This document shows, in pieces, positions 19,401-23,712 of a DNA stretch of 64,000 nt. The notes beneath the pieces were generated by a model that was not told where the DNA came from, made no database searches, and saw only the letters and a list, made by a program, of their open reading frames with translations. The stretch's first letter is position 1. Each line of letters begins with the position of its first letter. The position numbers and the translations under genes are program-made. Origin of the DNA: Conchocele bisecta (lineage: Eukaryota > Mollusca > Bivalvia > Lucinida > Thyasiridae); the NCBI GenBank assembly GCA_029237695.1, contig CM055271.1, positions 82,099,488 through 82,163,487 on the forward strand. Reading direction: 5' to 3'.

Positions 19401-21469
19401 ATGAAGCTGTGAAAGTTTGGTGGTCCTAGGTGGTACAGTAACAAAGAAATGGACTCAAACACGAAAACTTAACATTGATTGTGGACGCCGCCCGCCCGCC
19501 CGCCGCCCGCCCCGCCTTCGCCAATCCAATAGCCTGGATTTGTTTTCAAAAAACCTGGCTAATGAAGTATACTGAATTATATGGAGGGAGTAAACAAAAA
19601 TGTTAGCTTTTTTTTTCTTCATTTATCGATGCTTTTAGGCATATTTAATGTATTTATAGACCTAGGTCCGTTACTTCAACCTGTGGTTTACATCACAACA
19701 GTCAGCAATTATTGAATAGTTTGCTTCGAAATGAAAACATGTCTTGGTATTTCATTAGAATTGTCACCAAGATGTGTTTTCTTAGAAAATAAGAAAAATA
19801 TGCTATATTTATGGTCAGTTTATTGTTTTCTGCAGCATAGATCAAGATGATCTTTACTTCTTGCAAGTAATTTTCATATTTTTGAGACATAAAACACAGC
19901 CTATTCATAAATGGAACAGTCTGAAAATCATAATGTGACAATTGGATTGGTCCGCAAAATTAACTATTAACTAGAAATGTGGCCTGTCGGCACACGAATG
20001 CCCCCGCTGGCAGCCAAAGAAAACGAGGCATATTTGATTACAAGCCATTTACCCGAGGACGGACGCCCGTAACACTATATGCCCCACTCACCATTCGGTT
20101 GCGGGGGCATAAAATGGTGAAGGTAAAAGGTCAAGATCGAAGTACTGGGTGGTGGAGTGTGTAGGGCATGTTCATATGTATCATGTGTATATAAATATTT
20201 AAGCAATTGGCAAAAGTATTGAGAAGTTATTGTAGGATTGAGAAACGTGCACGTAGATTTGTGCCAAAGTGCTAAGTAAACATTTAAAGTAGAAAAGGTG
20301 AAGGTCAAAGGTCAAGGTCGAAGTACTGGGTGGTGGAGTGTGTAGGGCATGTTCATATGTATCATGTGTATAAATATTTAAGGATTGGGCAAAAGTATTG
20401 AGAAGTTATTGTAGGATTGAGAAACGTGCACGTAGATTTGTCCCAAAGTGCTAAGTAAACATTTAAAGTAGAAAAGGTGAAGGTCAAAGGTCAAGGTCGA
20501 AGTACTGGGTGGTGGAGTGTGTAGGGCATGTTCATATGTATCATGTGTATAAATATTTAAGCGATTGGCAAAAGTATTGAGAAGTTATTGTAGGATTGAG
20601 AACGTGCACGTAGATTTGTGCCAAAGTGCTAAGTAACATTTAAAGTAGAAAAGGTGAAGGTCAAAGGTCAAAGGTCGAAGTACTGGGTGGTGGAGTGTGT
20701 AGGGCATGTTCATATGTATCATGTGTATAAATATTTAAGGGATTGGCAAAAGTATTGAGAAGTTATTGTAGGATTGAGAAACGTGCACGTAGATTTGTCC
20801 CAAAGTGCTAAGTAAACATTTAAAGTAGAAAAGGTGAAGGTCAAGGTGGAAGTACTGGGTGGTGGAGTGTGTAGGGCATGTTCATATGTATCATGTGTAT
20901 AAATATTTAAGCGATTGGCAAAAGTATTGAGAAGTTAGTGTAGGATTGAGAAACGTGCATGTAGATTTGTCCCAAAGTGCCAAGCAAACATTTAAAGTGG
21001 AAAAGTTCAAAGCCAAAGGTCAAGGTCGAAGTACTGGGGGGTGGAGTGTGTAAGGGATGTTCATATGTATCACGTGTATAAATACGTGAAGACATGACAT
21101 AATATGTGAAGCCATGTAGAAGTTACTAAAGAATATAATATTGGGACGTACGGACGGGACGGACGGGACGGACGTACGGACGGACGGACGTACGGACGGA
21201 CGCCGGTAACACTATATGCCCCCGTACCTTTCGGTAGCGGGGGCATAAAAATCCATTCCAGTTACTTAGGGGAGAAAGGGTTAAAGTCTTACCGGTTTGA
21301 CATCTGCTAGGGCTAATGCAAGGTTGACTGCAGTCGTAGATTTCCCCACACCACCTTTACCGGACGCGACAACAACCACCTTCCCGACCCCATCCAGGGG
21401 AGCTTTCCTCGGCAAACCTCGCGCAAGTAGCTGCTTCTGATGCTCTGTTAAACTCTGCCCCTTAACACC
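1346..21469 (-). CDS. NUBPL: NUBPL (mitochondrial iron-sulfur P-loop NTPase), seven-exon partial gene
   Basis: Joined minus-strand exons: 21469-21293, 13478-13388, 10485-10446, 8309-8219, 6232-6139, 5115-4909, 1428-1346. Total 783 nt = 261 codons, with no stop and every intron phase compatible. In order the product shows the deviant Walker A motif [25 protein letters not shown], the switch motif [19 protein letters not shown], a CPNC motif expected to bind the Fe-S cluster, and [11 protein letters not shown]. This is the Mrp/NBP35 family layout, closest to NUBPL (human length about 319). Known family role: delivers [4Fe-4S] clusters during assembly of respiratory complex I in the mitochondrial matrix. 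Missing are about 30-40 N-terminal residues including the targeting peptide, and about 20 C-terminal residues. The C-terminal exon probably lies outside the window. Introns are up to 7.8 kb long and filled with mobile elements. Confidence 0.95.
1479..1840 (+). mobile_element. family S retroposon-like repeat
   Basis: Matches, in the opposite orientation, copies at 4443-4770, 6870-7322 and 9095-9436 (shared GGCCCTCAGGTACGT, a CTGATTTTGGGATTT block, and an AGCTGTTGATAGGCC end). Other copies end in a (CAAA)n-type tail on their own strand, which points to a SINE/LINE-like retroposon. The tail is missing here because family E begins at about 1841. Confidence 0.6.
1841..2199. mobile_element. family E palindromic element
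   Basis: Begins near TTCCAGCACAAA and contains the TTAAGAAAACGGAAAATAAA block. It ends in a long hairpin whose arms (GGCCTTTTTGTGGAATTTATC and inverse) meet at CCTTCCGGCCTTCG. Eight copies are in the window, in both orientations. Confidence 0.8.
2283..2430. repeat. family J palindromic repeat
   Basis: Inverted arms around a GAAATGGGGCTTATG core with the GATCTGGATCTACACTG block. The family recurs at 5895, 21800, 25795, 28551, 35220 and 56060. Confidence 0.6.
2469..2680. repeat. family H short foldbacks
   Basis: A copy at 2469-2549 runs from CAGTGGAACCTCTCC to GAAGTTCCACTGTA. A decayed half copy follows at 2625-2680. Cleaner copies at 31577, 41055, 47258 and 47379 show the full hairpin CCGGACACCC / GGGTGTCCGG. 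Confidence 0.55.
2719..3209. mobile_element. family M MITE with TTAA target site (piggyBac-like)
   Basis: Ends AGGTACATGCCCACTCAGT and ACTGAGTGGGAATGTACCT lie directly inside TTAA on both sides (2715-2718 and 3210-3213). The same TTAA flanks occur at the copies 42906-43680, 49165-49603 and 62605-63048. TTAA duplication is the hallmark of the piggyBac superfamily. No transposase is present. Confidence 0.85.
3366..3738. mobile_element. family D variant
   Basis: Starts CTATTGTCTGTTCCACG and shares the TCAAATATTGATTTTATTGCGAA and GGTTTCGGAGTCAATTTCC blocks (parts thereof) with the family D copies. Similar variants are at 8335 and 14822. It is followed by a short (TTTAA)n run at 3739-3758. Confidence 0.6.
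3760..4000. other. no gene recognised; start of a tandem-bearing element
   Basis: This stretch is more GC-rich than its surroundings, with a CCACGGAAGCGG-type block and no homologous copy seen elsewhere in the window. It leads straight into the tandem repeats at about 4001, so it may be the unique end of that element. Confidence 0.3.
4001..4890. repeat. tandem repeat element, unit about 150-180 bp, split by a retroposon
   Basis: About three degenerate units, recognisable by GTGTTCCAAAT (about 4050, 4200, 4381) and GAAGCTTGTACAAACTTTTTG (parts at 4283 and 4797). The array resumes after 4784 and ends in a GACGACGACGACGG run. Internal units plus a (GACG)-rich end resemble the tandem-bearing elements common in molluscs. 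Confidence 0.6.
4443..4770 (-). mobile_element. family S retroposon with 14-15 bp target duplication
   Basis: It is inserted in the tandem element: TAATATTAAAGTTAT at 4428-4442 and TAATATTAAGTTAT at 4771-4784 flank it. On the minus strand it ends GGTTTAAACCCC-like, CCGTTAAACCCCAACAAACA, a CAAA-type tail. A variable-length duplication of this size is expected for LINE-driven retroposition. Confidence 0.75.
4909..5115 (-). CDS. NUBPL: NUBPL exon: [15 protein letters not shown] motif
   Basis: 207 nt, phase 1 to phase 1. Acceptor TATTGTAG|GA; donor TTGG|GTATAT. It encodes [20 protein letters not shown], then [19 protein letters not shown], the [12 protein letters not shown] cysteine motif and the [11 protein letters not shown] end. 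The two cysteines correspond to the conserved CxxC that binds the shared Fe-S cluster in this family. An apparent in-frame upstream methionine is an intron artefact: the family A element starts about 25 bp before the acceptor. Confidence 0.97.
5141..5445. mobile_element. family A palindromic MITE
   Basis: Ends AGTAGCCGATTTCATC and GGTGAAATATGCTAC; subterminal AAAGTATACTTATCTAGC; central near-perfect hairpin built on TTACATTATCACAGCC and GGCTGTGATAATGTAA. More than ten copies are in the window. This one supplies the upstream context of the 4909-5115 acceptor. Confidence 0.85.
5446..5765. mobile_element. family R repeat
   Basis: Shares GCATTGATTATCAAAAGTG, TGTTCCCTATTTAATAAGG and the CTTATCTGGAGCTC end with copies at 12176-12790 and 21655-21795. 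Here the site used by a family T insertion at 12445 is empty. Confidence 0.6.
5784..6123. repeat. family A fragment and family J copy
   Basis: 5784-5850 is one end of family A (TAAGTATACTTTGCAATG). 5895-6123 is family J, with GATCTGCATCTGCACTGG and CCCCATTTCTCCAGTCACAG at its right end. It stops about 14 bp inside the intron downstream of the 6139-6232 exon. Confidence 0.6.
6139..6232 (-). CDS. NUBPL: NUBPL exon: [19 protein letters not shown]
   Basis: 94 nt, phase 0 to phase 1. Acceptor TCTACAG|GTGGCC; donor GACG|GTAAAG. It encodes [11 protein letters not shown], the nucleotide-sensing DMPPGTGD motif and [12 protein letters not shown]. The first residues follow LLRQ from the 8219-8309 exon, as in other NUBPL proteins. 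Its acceptor plus first 32 nt occur twice more just upstream (see 6361-6508). Confidence 0.96.
6233..6560 (-). repeat. tandem copies of a NUBPL splice acceptor plus exon start
   Basis: The block ACCAATAGGTAGTCGAGTGG plus CCCCAGNCCACCTGTAGAT, which is the real exon start and acceptor at 6201-6240, is repeated at 6361-6400 and 6469-6508. The spacers are CAGGCGAGGCGAGG-rich and palindromic. On the transcript strand each copy retains CTACAG| followed by codons for [12 protein letters not shown]. The copies lie upstream of the true exon and leave the exon homology after about 32 nt, at a GGTGGTATGA or GGTTGTATGA sequence that holds a GT. Confidence 0.85.
6690..7322 (-). mobile_element. two family S copies with (TTTG)n tail and a family H foldback
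   Basis: A tail-end fragment at 6690-6770 and a longer copy at about 6870-7322 both carry TTGGGGTTTAACGGC (tail end of a minus-strand element). The tetranucleotide run (TTTG)n spans 6868-6905. Family H foldback sits between them (6800-6861: CAGTGGAACCTCTC to GAGAGGTTCCGCTGTA). Confidence 0.6.
7323..7692. mobile_element. family K palindromic element, then unassigned DNA
   Basis: 7323-7513 is family K (ACTAAACTTTGTACGAC to GTCGAACAAAGTTCAGT, with AACATTGTTAATGTGAAATT inside). 7514-7560 matches the start of family S in plus orientation. No feature was recognised in about 7570-7692. Confidence 0.6.
7693..7941. mobile_element. family L palindromic element
   Basis: Terminal GTTAACCCTTA / TAAGGGTTAAG; inner inverted arms ATGCTTTGACAGCACTT and GAAGTGCTGTCAAA. 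Further copies at 9443, 9785 and 42176. Confidence 0.7.
7958..8218 (-). repeat. tandem copies of a NUBPL splice donor plus exon end
   Basis: The last part of the exon with its donor (plus-strand TTGCCTGAGCAGTCGTTGG at 8219-8237) recurs at about 8111 and 8009, in units of about 102-108 bp marked by AAACCTCTGA (about 7959, 8072, 8177) and CGGGTAGA. Exon-derived identity covers about 36 bp with few mismatches. Each copy keeps CAA|GTACAT in place of CAA|GTATGT. On the transcript the copies follow the true exon. Confidence 0.85.
8219..8309 (-). CDS. NUBPL: NUBPL exon: MSMGFLVDE
   Basis: 91 nt, phase 2 to phase 0. Acceptor CCCTGCAG|CATG, donor CAGGCAA|GTATGT. It encodes (C)[17 protein letters not shown] followed by [13 protein letters not shown], the conserved central segment of NUBPL. 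The first base completes a cysteine codon begun by TG at the end of the 40-nt microexon 10446-10485. Confidence 0.96.
8335..8732. repeat. fragments of families D, T and J
   Basis: 8335-8408 is a family D variant end (TGTCTGTTCCACGTTTTGC), about 25 bp from the exon acceptor. 8410-8576 matches family T (GCAAGTAATTTTCATATTTT; CATACCAGTTACTTGG). 8577-8690 resembles the tail of family J. No coding signal. Confidence 0.5.
8733..9068. mobile_element. family E palindromic element
   Basis: Same layout as 1841-2199: AATTCCAGCACAAAAATATT start, long terminal hairpin with a short ACTGGCCTTCGTCCAGT loop region, and end ATTCATTCCTATA. Confidence 0.8.
9095..9436 (-). mobile_element. family S retroposon-like repeat
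   Basis: Tail end at left (GGTGTTTAACGGCCTGTCAA) and body blocks AAATCCCAAAATCAGAACC and CCTGAGGGTCAAAACCAGG shared with 4443-4770. It is more diverged than the other copies. Confidence 0.6.
9443..10003. mobile_element. two family L copies flanking a family C half-hairpin
   Basis: Family L occupies about 9443-9640 and 9785-10003 in opposite orientations (ATCAAAAACATGCTTTGACAG and its inverse). 9655-9720 holds family C sequence (GACGGTTCATTTGAGTGG, AACAACATATACTTTCG). Confidence 0.55.
10030..10395. repeat. family T rearranged copy
   Basis: Starts near TTAACCTTTCAACAC and ends GTAGTGAAAGAGTTAA. It carries GATTACTTGCAAAAAG twice (about 10166, 10277), so part of the element is internally duplicated. 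It ends about 49 bp from the donor of the 40-nt NUBPL exon. Confidence 0.5.
10446..10485 (-). CDS. NUBPL: NUBPL 40-nt microexon
   Basis: 40 nt between TATTCCAG| and TG|GTAAGT. It is entered in phase 1 (A from the previous exon plus AA gives Lys) and left in phase 2 (TG plus C of the next exon gives Cys). It encodes [12 protein letters not shown], matching the NLMRPLLNYGIA-type segment between the MMNL and MSMGF blocks of NUBPL. Without it the neighbouring exons would be out of frame, so it is constitutive by inference. Confidence 0.93.
10508..10905. mobile_element. family U element with perfect central hairpin
   Basis: Inverted ends GCTCCAGATAAGG and CTTATCTGGAGCTC. The centre is a hairpin whose arms are CATCTTGGTATTTCATTAG and its inverse around CCATGG. 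It begins about 24 bp upstream of the microexon acceptor on the transcript strand. Other copies at 17240, 17479/19694 and 24671. Confidence 0.75.
10906..11280. repeat. family V repeat
   Basis: Resembles 27567-27840 in order of blocks: TTTGTTCAACGACATAC-like, TGTTTTGTACGTGAAA and GCCTGTCGTTTCTTTC. No open frame of note. Origin unknown. Confidence 0.35.
11285..11664. mobile_element. family W TIR element
   Basis: Inverted ends of about 34 bp: AGGTAGTTGTACCCTTCTC with CATGGCCCCATGTAAA inside, and TTTACATGGGGCCA followed by AGAAGGGTACAACAACCT. AT-rich interior without coding capacity. Single copy in this window. Confidence 0.7.
11680..11775. mobile_element. family G short foldback
   Basis: Inverted pair TTTATCAGGCAAGGC / GCCGGGCCTGATAAA around GGAATTCC arms (GTAGGAATTCC, GGAATTCCTAC). 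A second copy lies at 37606-37690. Confidence 0.65.
11797..12057. mobile_element. TIR element carrying clustered CRE (TGACGTCA) palindromes
   Basis: Inverted ends TTTATCAGGTAAC and GTTACCTGATAAA. Inside are three perfect TGACGTCA octamers (11840-11847, 11894-11901, 11917-11924) and a CACGTG at 11914-11919, in about 90 bp, plus further GTAACGTCA-type half sites. TGACGTCA is the CREB/ATF consensus. Whether it acts as a regulatory site here is unknown. Confidence 0.7.
12062..12175. mobile_element. solo end of family Y
   Basis: CACAGGTTGAAGTAACGGACC-type end (first 20 nt shared) and CATTAAATATGCCTAAAAGC, as in the inverted ends of 17579-19685. No partner end is nearby. Confidence 0.6.
12176..12790. 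mobile_element. family R copy interrupted by family T
   Basis: Left part 12176-12444 and right part 12687-12790 together make a family R copy colinear with 5446-5765 (CCCTATTTA | TAATAAGG, then CTTTAGATA and ACTTATCTC). Short direct repeats of CACACGTATTTTA occur at 12193-12242. Confidence 0.7.
12445..12686. mobile_element. family T MITE inserted at a TA site
   Basis: Ends ACCCTTT and AAAGGGT, flanked by TA (12443-12444 and 12687-12688). Uninterrupted family R copies at about 5672 and 21682 show the empty site CTATTTAATAAGG. The core has GAGCCGGCTCGTAACGAGCC and GATCTGCACTGTTTG. TA duplication fits a Tc1/mariner-mobilised MITE. Confidence 0.8.
12846..13358. mobile_element. family D palindromic element
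   Basis: Starts TACTGTCTGTTTCACGAAA. The central hairpin is ATGTTAAATCCCCATAGAC and its inverse (about 13020-13072); the right arm repeats the left in reverse up to TATATGGCCGTAAA. The last expected bases are missing. The right end lies about 29 bp downstream of the donor of the 13388-13478 exon. Confidence 0.8.
13388..13478 (-). CDS. NUBPL: NUBPL exon: [11 protein letters not shown]
   Basis: 91 nt, phase 0 to phase 1. Acceptor CATTCCAG|AGT, donor GACA|GTATGT. It encodes [20 protein letters not shown] then [18 protein letters not shown] is the conserved block after the P-loop in Mrp/NBP35 proteins. The acceptor sits at the edge of a 1.2 kb CCAAC-type minisatellite; a long open frame running through that repeat into the exon is in the wrong frame and is not a gene. 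Confidence 0.95.
13490..14690. repeat. 1.2 kb (TTGG/ACTGG) minisatellite
   Basis: Degenerate array of TGGTTGGT, TGGGTGACTGGT and TGGTTGACTGGT units on the plus strand (CCAACCAGTCACCCAAC on the transcript strand). The plus strand is almost free of C. It ends about 12 bp before the acceptor of the 13388-13478 exon. It creates long spurious reading frames rich in N, Q, P and T. Confidence 0.95.
14691..14821. other. no gene recognised
   Basis: Short linker with a small inverted pair (CACAGGTTCGAG / CCACCTGTGG). No other signal. Confidence 0.3.
14822..15395. mobile_element. family D variant
   Basis: Blocks GTTACATCATTTCCAAGC, CAGGTTTCGGAGT and TCAATATTTGATGGAATTT; right end ACCGTGGTACAGACAGTAGG. 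It is closest to the variant at 3366-3738. Confidence 0.65.
15440..15706. mobile_element. family B composite MITE, inverted order
   Basis: The ACTATTC-type palindrome comes first (15440-15590), then the GTCAACAC palindrome (to 15706, ending GTTGACGGGATAAA), the reverse of the order at 24121. Confidence 0.8.
15780..16036. mobile_element. family A palindromic MITE, one arm shortened
   Basis: Starts inside the left arm (CTTTGAGGGGGAAATTTTC), keeps the central TTATCACAGCC/GGCTGTGATAA hairpin, and ends AATGTTGATGAAATCGGC. Confidence 0.8.
16037..16400. repeat. fragments of families J, A and K
   Basis: J-like GGATCTACAATGGTCAC at 16039 and GGAGAAATGGGGCTTATG at 16160. A family A end lies at about 16203-16262. 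Family K start (ACTAAACTCTGTACGAC) is at about 16277. Confidence 0.5.
16401..16740. repeat. two-unit degenerate tandem repeat
   Basis: Two units of roughly 160-170 bp share GGGGATAA(C/T)TC, ATC(G/A)G(T/A)GGAAAA and GTAGGACTAGTTT-like blocks, and end in ACAGACGGACGTAC. The same unit-plus-GACGGACG ending is seen in other tandem elements here. Confidence 0.45.
16880..17235. mobile_element. family E palindromic element (reverse orientation)
   Basis: Hairpin first (GGAATGAATGGCC..., centre AAGGCCGGAAGGCC), then TTCCGTTTTCTTAAGAATT and the end TTTTTGTGCTGGAATTATT. Confidence 0.8.
17240..17578. mobile_element. family U copies, second one interrupted
   Basis: First copy about 17240-17478 with the CATCTTGG-type hairpin around CTTCAAG. 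A second copy starts at about 17485 (GAGTATTGTAACTC), reaches GTTTACAT at 17578 and continues at 19686-19850 after the family Y insertion. Confidence 0.65.
17872..18900. repeat. 149-bp tandem array, about six to seven units
   Basis: Unit marked by ATCGCGCTTTCCGCAAGC, AACACCCATGTGAAGTATC and GCAGTTGCAGAGATAT at a spacing of 149 bp (some units 2-4 bp different). It sits within the 17579-19685 element. Several in-register short reading frames are repeat shadows. Confidence 0.9.
18901..19480. repeat. about 191-bp tandem array, three units
   Basis: Unit marked by GGTCCTAGGTGGTACAGTA (19044, 19236, 19427 approx.), CGCGAAAACTTAACATTG and ACCCCTTG. Lies next to the 149-bp array but is unrelated in sequence. 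Confidence 0.85.
19686..19974. repeat. remainder of family U and first part of family T
   Basis: 19686-19850 completes the family U copy split by family Y. 19851-19974 matches family T (GCAAGTAATTTTCATATTTT to GCAAAATTAACTATTAAC). Confidence 0.6.
19975..21248. mobile_element. tandem-bearing element with GGGGGCATAAAA ends, 180-bp units
   Basis: GTAACACTATATGCCCC and GCGGGGGCATAAAA occur at both ends of the array (20068-20112 and 21207-21248). Between them are about six units of 180 bp (TACTGGGTGGTGGAGTGTG, TGTGTATAAATATTTAAG). (ACGGACGG)n lies near the right end. It is inserted within family T, whose end resumes at 21249. Helitron-like or pearl-like bivalve elements have a comparable plan, but this is inference. 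Confidence 0.75.
21249..21285. repeat. right end of the split family T copy
   Basis: CCATTCCAGTTACTTAGGGG and GAGAAAGGGTTAA, as at 12640-12688. It ends about 8 bp from the NUBPL donor at 21292. Confidence 0.7.
21293..21469 (-). CDS. NUBPL: NUBPL P-loop exon
   Basis: 177 nt, phase 0 to phase 0, between TTTACAG| and CCG|GTAAGA. It encodes [20 protein letters not shown], then [15 protein letters not shown], the deviant Walker A loop [10 protein letters not shown], and [14 protein letters not shown]. The GKGGVGKS motif and the RGLP-K-P context match NUBPL rather than cytosolic NUBP1/NUBP2. The start codon is not in this exon; an upstream exon with the mitochondrial targeting peptide is expected. 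Confidence 0.97.
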
Positions 21470-21529
21470 CTGTAAATTGAAGTTCTAACAGTGCTTAAAC
21501 CATTACAGCTGGGCTGGCTGGATCTTGGT

Positions 21530-21645
21530 TGGTTGGTTGGTTGGTTGGTTGGTTGGTTGGTTGGTTGGTTGGTTGGTTGGTTGGTTGGTTGGTTTTTTTG
21601 TTTGTTGGTTGGTTGGTTGGTTGGTTGGTTAGGTTGGTTGGTTGT
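21530..21645. repeat. (TTGG)n microsatellite
   Basis: An almost pure GGTT run, broken once by TTTTTTTGTTTG at about 21593. It lies about 60 bp upstream of the P-loop exon on the transcript strand. Confidence 0.95.
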
Positions 21646-21654
21646 TTTTAATTT

Positions 21655-21985
21655 TTTTAACTTGTTTTATCATTTGTTCCCTATTTAATAAGGAAGAAAA
21701 TCAATCATACATTTGTAAAAGTAAAATACGCATTGAATTGGAAATATGGGGGTATAATACTCTTTAGATACAACATTTATCTGGAGCTCTGGTACAGTTG
21801 TCATATATGGAGAAATGGGTTTTGCGACCAGTGTAGATCCAGATCAGCCTGTGCATCCGCACAGTCTGATCAGGATCTGCACAGTTCGGCATTCTATCAG
21901 TGAAGCACCATTCATGCTTCTAACAAGGAAAATAGATGGTTTCAGGCTACATGAGTGGGCTATTTCTTCATGAGGTACAATTTAT
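21655..21985. mobile_element. family R fragment followed by family J
   Basis: 21655-21795 is family R with the empty TA site (CTATTTAATAAGG at 21681) and a TTATCTGGAGCTCTGG end. 21796-21985 is family J (GTGTAGATCCAGATCAGCC, CTGATCAGGATCTGCAC) with a trailing TTATCTGGAGCTCTGC. Confidence 0.6.
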
Positions 21986-22057
21986 CTGGAGCTCTGCTCC
22001 AATATTACCGTATTATTAATGGTTTATACAACAATAACACAGAGACAAACACCAAGT

Positions 22058-22162
22058 TCATATGAAGCTAGATACGCTGTGTTTGATATAGGCACCACCC
22101 ACCCACAATGCAATGAAAAATGTCCCAATAAAATAATAGTTCAACCATGTGTGTTCCGCCAT
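22058..22162 (-). CDS. short ORF in a CpG-richer patch; candidate first exon or micro-ORF
   Basis: A 34-codon frame starts GAG ATG GCG on the minus strand and has one hydrophobic stretch (YYFIGTFFIALWVGGAY). The DNA just 5' of it (22163-22225) is locally CpG-richer, as at many start sites. After codon 20 a TGG|GTGGGT sequence could be a phase-0 donor, which would match the phase-0 acceptor of the NUBPL P-loop exon. The peptide lacks the basic residues of a typical mitochondrial targeting signal, so this link is weak. No family recognised. Confidence 0.2.
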   Translation of the reverse strand: MAEHTWLNYYFIGTFFIALWVGGAYIKHSVSSFI

Positions 22163-22225
22163 CTCACACGTCTCCACAAGCGCGGTGGCCGGCGATTTCA
22201 CCGACTACTCGCTCAGTTGCCGCCA

Positions 22226-22667
22226 GTTACAATTTCTACAGGCATATTTATTTTTTATCTCAATTTTTTATAAAACATAGATCAAGCCCTGTAGAAAATC
22301 AGTCTGGCATATCGCACTTTCGATAATACCTGTTACTCCGTCGTCATTGTACTTTCTTATACTGACTAGGCCAATATGTCAGTGAAAATATGTTACCGCT
22401 ACTAAACTGAAAGTAGCAATTATGTTTATATTTTACGGCGCAATGTTTCTGCGCTTATCGATTACACACATCTACAACGATTTGGCCCGAGAAACACATC
22501 TTGTTTTTCCGTTACAGCAGTTTACTCGGTTGATAAATTTCCGGCAAGTATATATCAGATAAATATAGCAGTCGTGCGTACTTGTGTATGCCCAGCAATG
22601 GGCCTGCACACATTGAAAATATCATATTTTGTTCTACATCACACTTTTTTCTACAAGTATCAAGTAC
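22226..22667. other. no feature recognised
   Basis: AT-rich spacer without convincing exons, repeats or RNA genes. Confidence 0.4.
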
Positions 22668-22668
22668 T

Positions 22669-23175
22669 ACTGTCTGTTTCATGAAACCTGCCCAAATTTT
22701 ACGGCCAGATAAACAATTAAAAACAATATTAAATTTGATAATATTAAATTTTATCAAAAATTAAGAATGAGCCTTCTTTTTATTTCGTGAAATTTGGTCA
22801 AATATTGATGTTATTACAAAAAATTAATTTGTCTATGGGAATTTAACATGGGGGAAAAGGAGGTGGAGGTGCTGGGGGAGGAGTAGGAAAACGGAAAATT
22901 TTGGAAATTGACTCAGAAACCTGGCTAGATAGCTTGGAAATGATGTAACTAAGAAAATAAAAGTTAGATTTTGAAAATCGGTACAGTATTTCTGAAATTC
23001 TAAAAATGTCCCCATGTTATAAATGTTTCGAGGGATCGCACTTTTCGAGGAGTTGCATTTTGAGCCATCGCATTTAAAATACATTAAACATATAGGGAAA
23101 ATTATCGGGACCGCGGTGCTATTTCGAGCGAGCCCAGCATTACGAGGCATCGCATTTTGAGCCATCGCGATTTCA
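22669..23175. mobile_element. family D copy plus a GCATCGCATTTTGAGCC repeat
   Basis: 22669-23017 is family D from TACTGTCTGTTTCATGAAA through GGAAATTGACTCAGAAACC to CCCCATGTT. 23018-23175 holds GAGGGATCGCACTTTTCGAG and two CATTTTGAGCCATCGC copies (about 23046, 23153) ending in TTTCACTGTA. Confidence 0.65.
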
Positions 23176-23462
23176 CTGTATTATAAAAGTAATACAAACT
23201 GAAACAGAAACAACTTTTACCAAAATCTTTTTTTTGCCCTTACAGAAAATGGACCCCATCTTAACTTTTACGTGTTGAATTTGGCTGCCACTGACTGGGT
23301 CACTTGTTGATTCTAGCTTAAATTTACTTTATCAGGTCATCTACATATGTAAATTTATGTCATAATTATGTTATTTTCATAATATTACCGTAACATTCAT
23401 TTCAGTTAAAAAATATAGAAAATCTTTCACAATTAACTGCTAAAGTGCGAATCAGATCTGGT

Positions 23463-23712
23463 GGCTGTTTCACTCAACTTTGTATTATAAAATGTTCGTA
23501 AGTGCAAATTTGGGATCGTCTGGAAATTTCAATTGATGGATTTACATTTATTGAGCATAGGCTGCATATGCAGCCCATGCTCAATAAATGTAAATCCAAT
23601 AATTGTTTACAAGAAAACATTGTTAATATGAAATTTACAGACTATCATAAGTTTGCATGTACGAAAATTTTCATTTTAGTCTTACGAAGCTTAGTGAAAC
23701 GGCCCAGTGATT
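23463..23712. mobile_element. family K with a nested hairpin
   Basis: Starts GGCTGTTTCACTCAACTTTG and ends AGCTTAGTGAAACGGCCC. The centre contains the hairpin GATTTACATTTATTGAGC / GCTCAATAAATGTAAATCC (23536-23597), which also occurs at 24312, 32449 and 55313. Confidence 0.75.

Larger units (their letters stand above)
17579..19685. mobile_element. 2.1 kb family Y element with 8-bp target duplication and two tandem arrays
   Basis: Inverted ends (CAGGTTGAAGTAACGGACC / GGTCCGTTACTTCAACCTG) and subterminal ATTAAATATGCCTAAAAGC pair. GTTTACAT flanks it on both sides (17571-17578, 19686-19693), splitting a family U copy. Interior: 149-bp array, about 191-bp array, and GACGGACG- and CCCGCC-rich ends. 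There is no transposase, so it is non-autonomous. An 8-bp duplication is typical of hAT and a few other superfamilies. Confidence 0.8.

Noticed and set aside
17872..21248. Regular tandem arrays considered as CRISPR-like
   Set aside because: Units of 149-191 bp are contiguous, with no short repeat/unique spacer pattern, and the genome is clearly eukaryotic.
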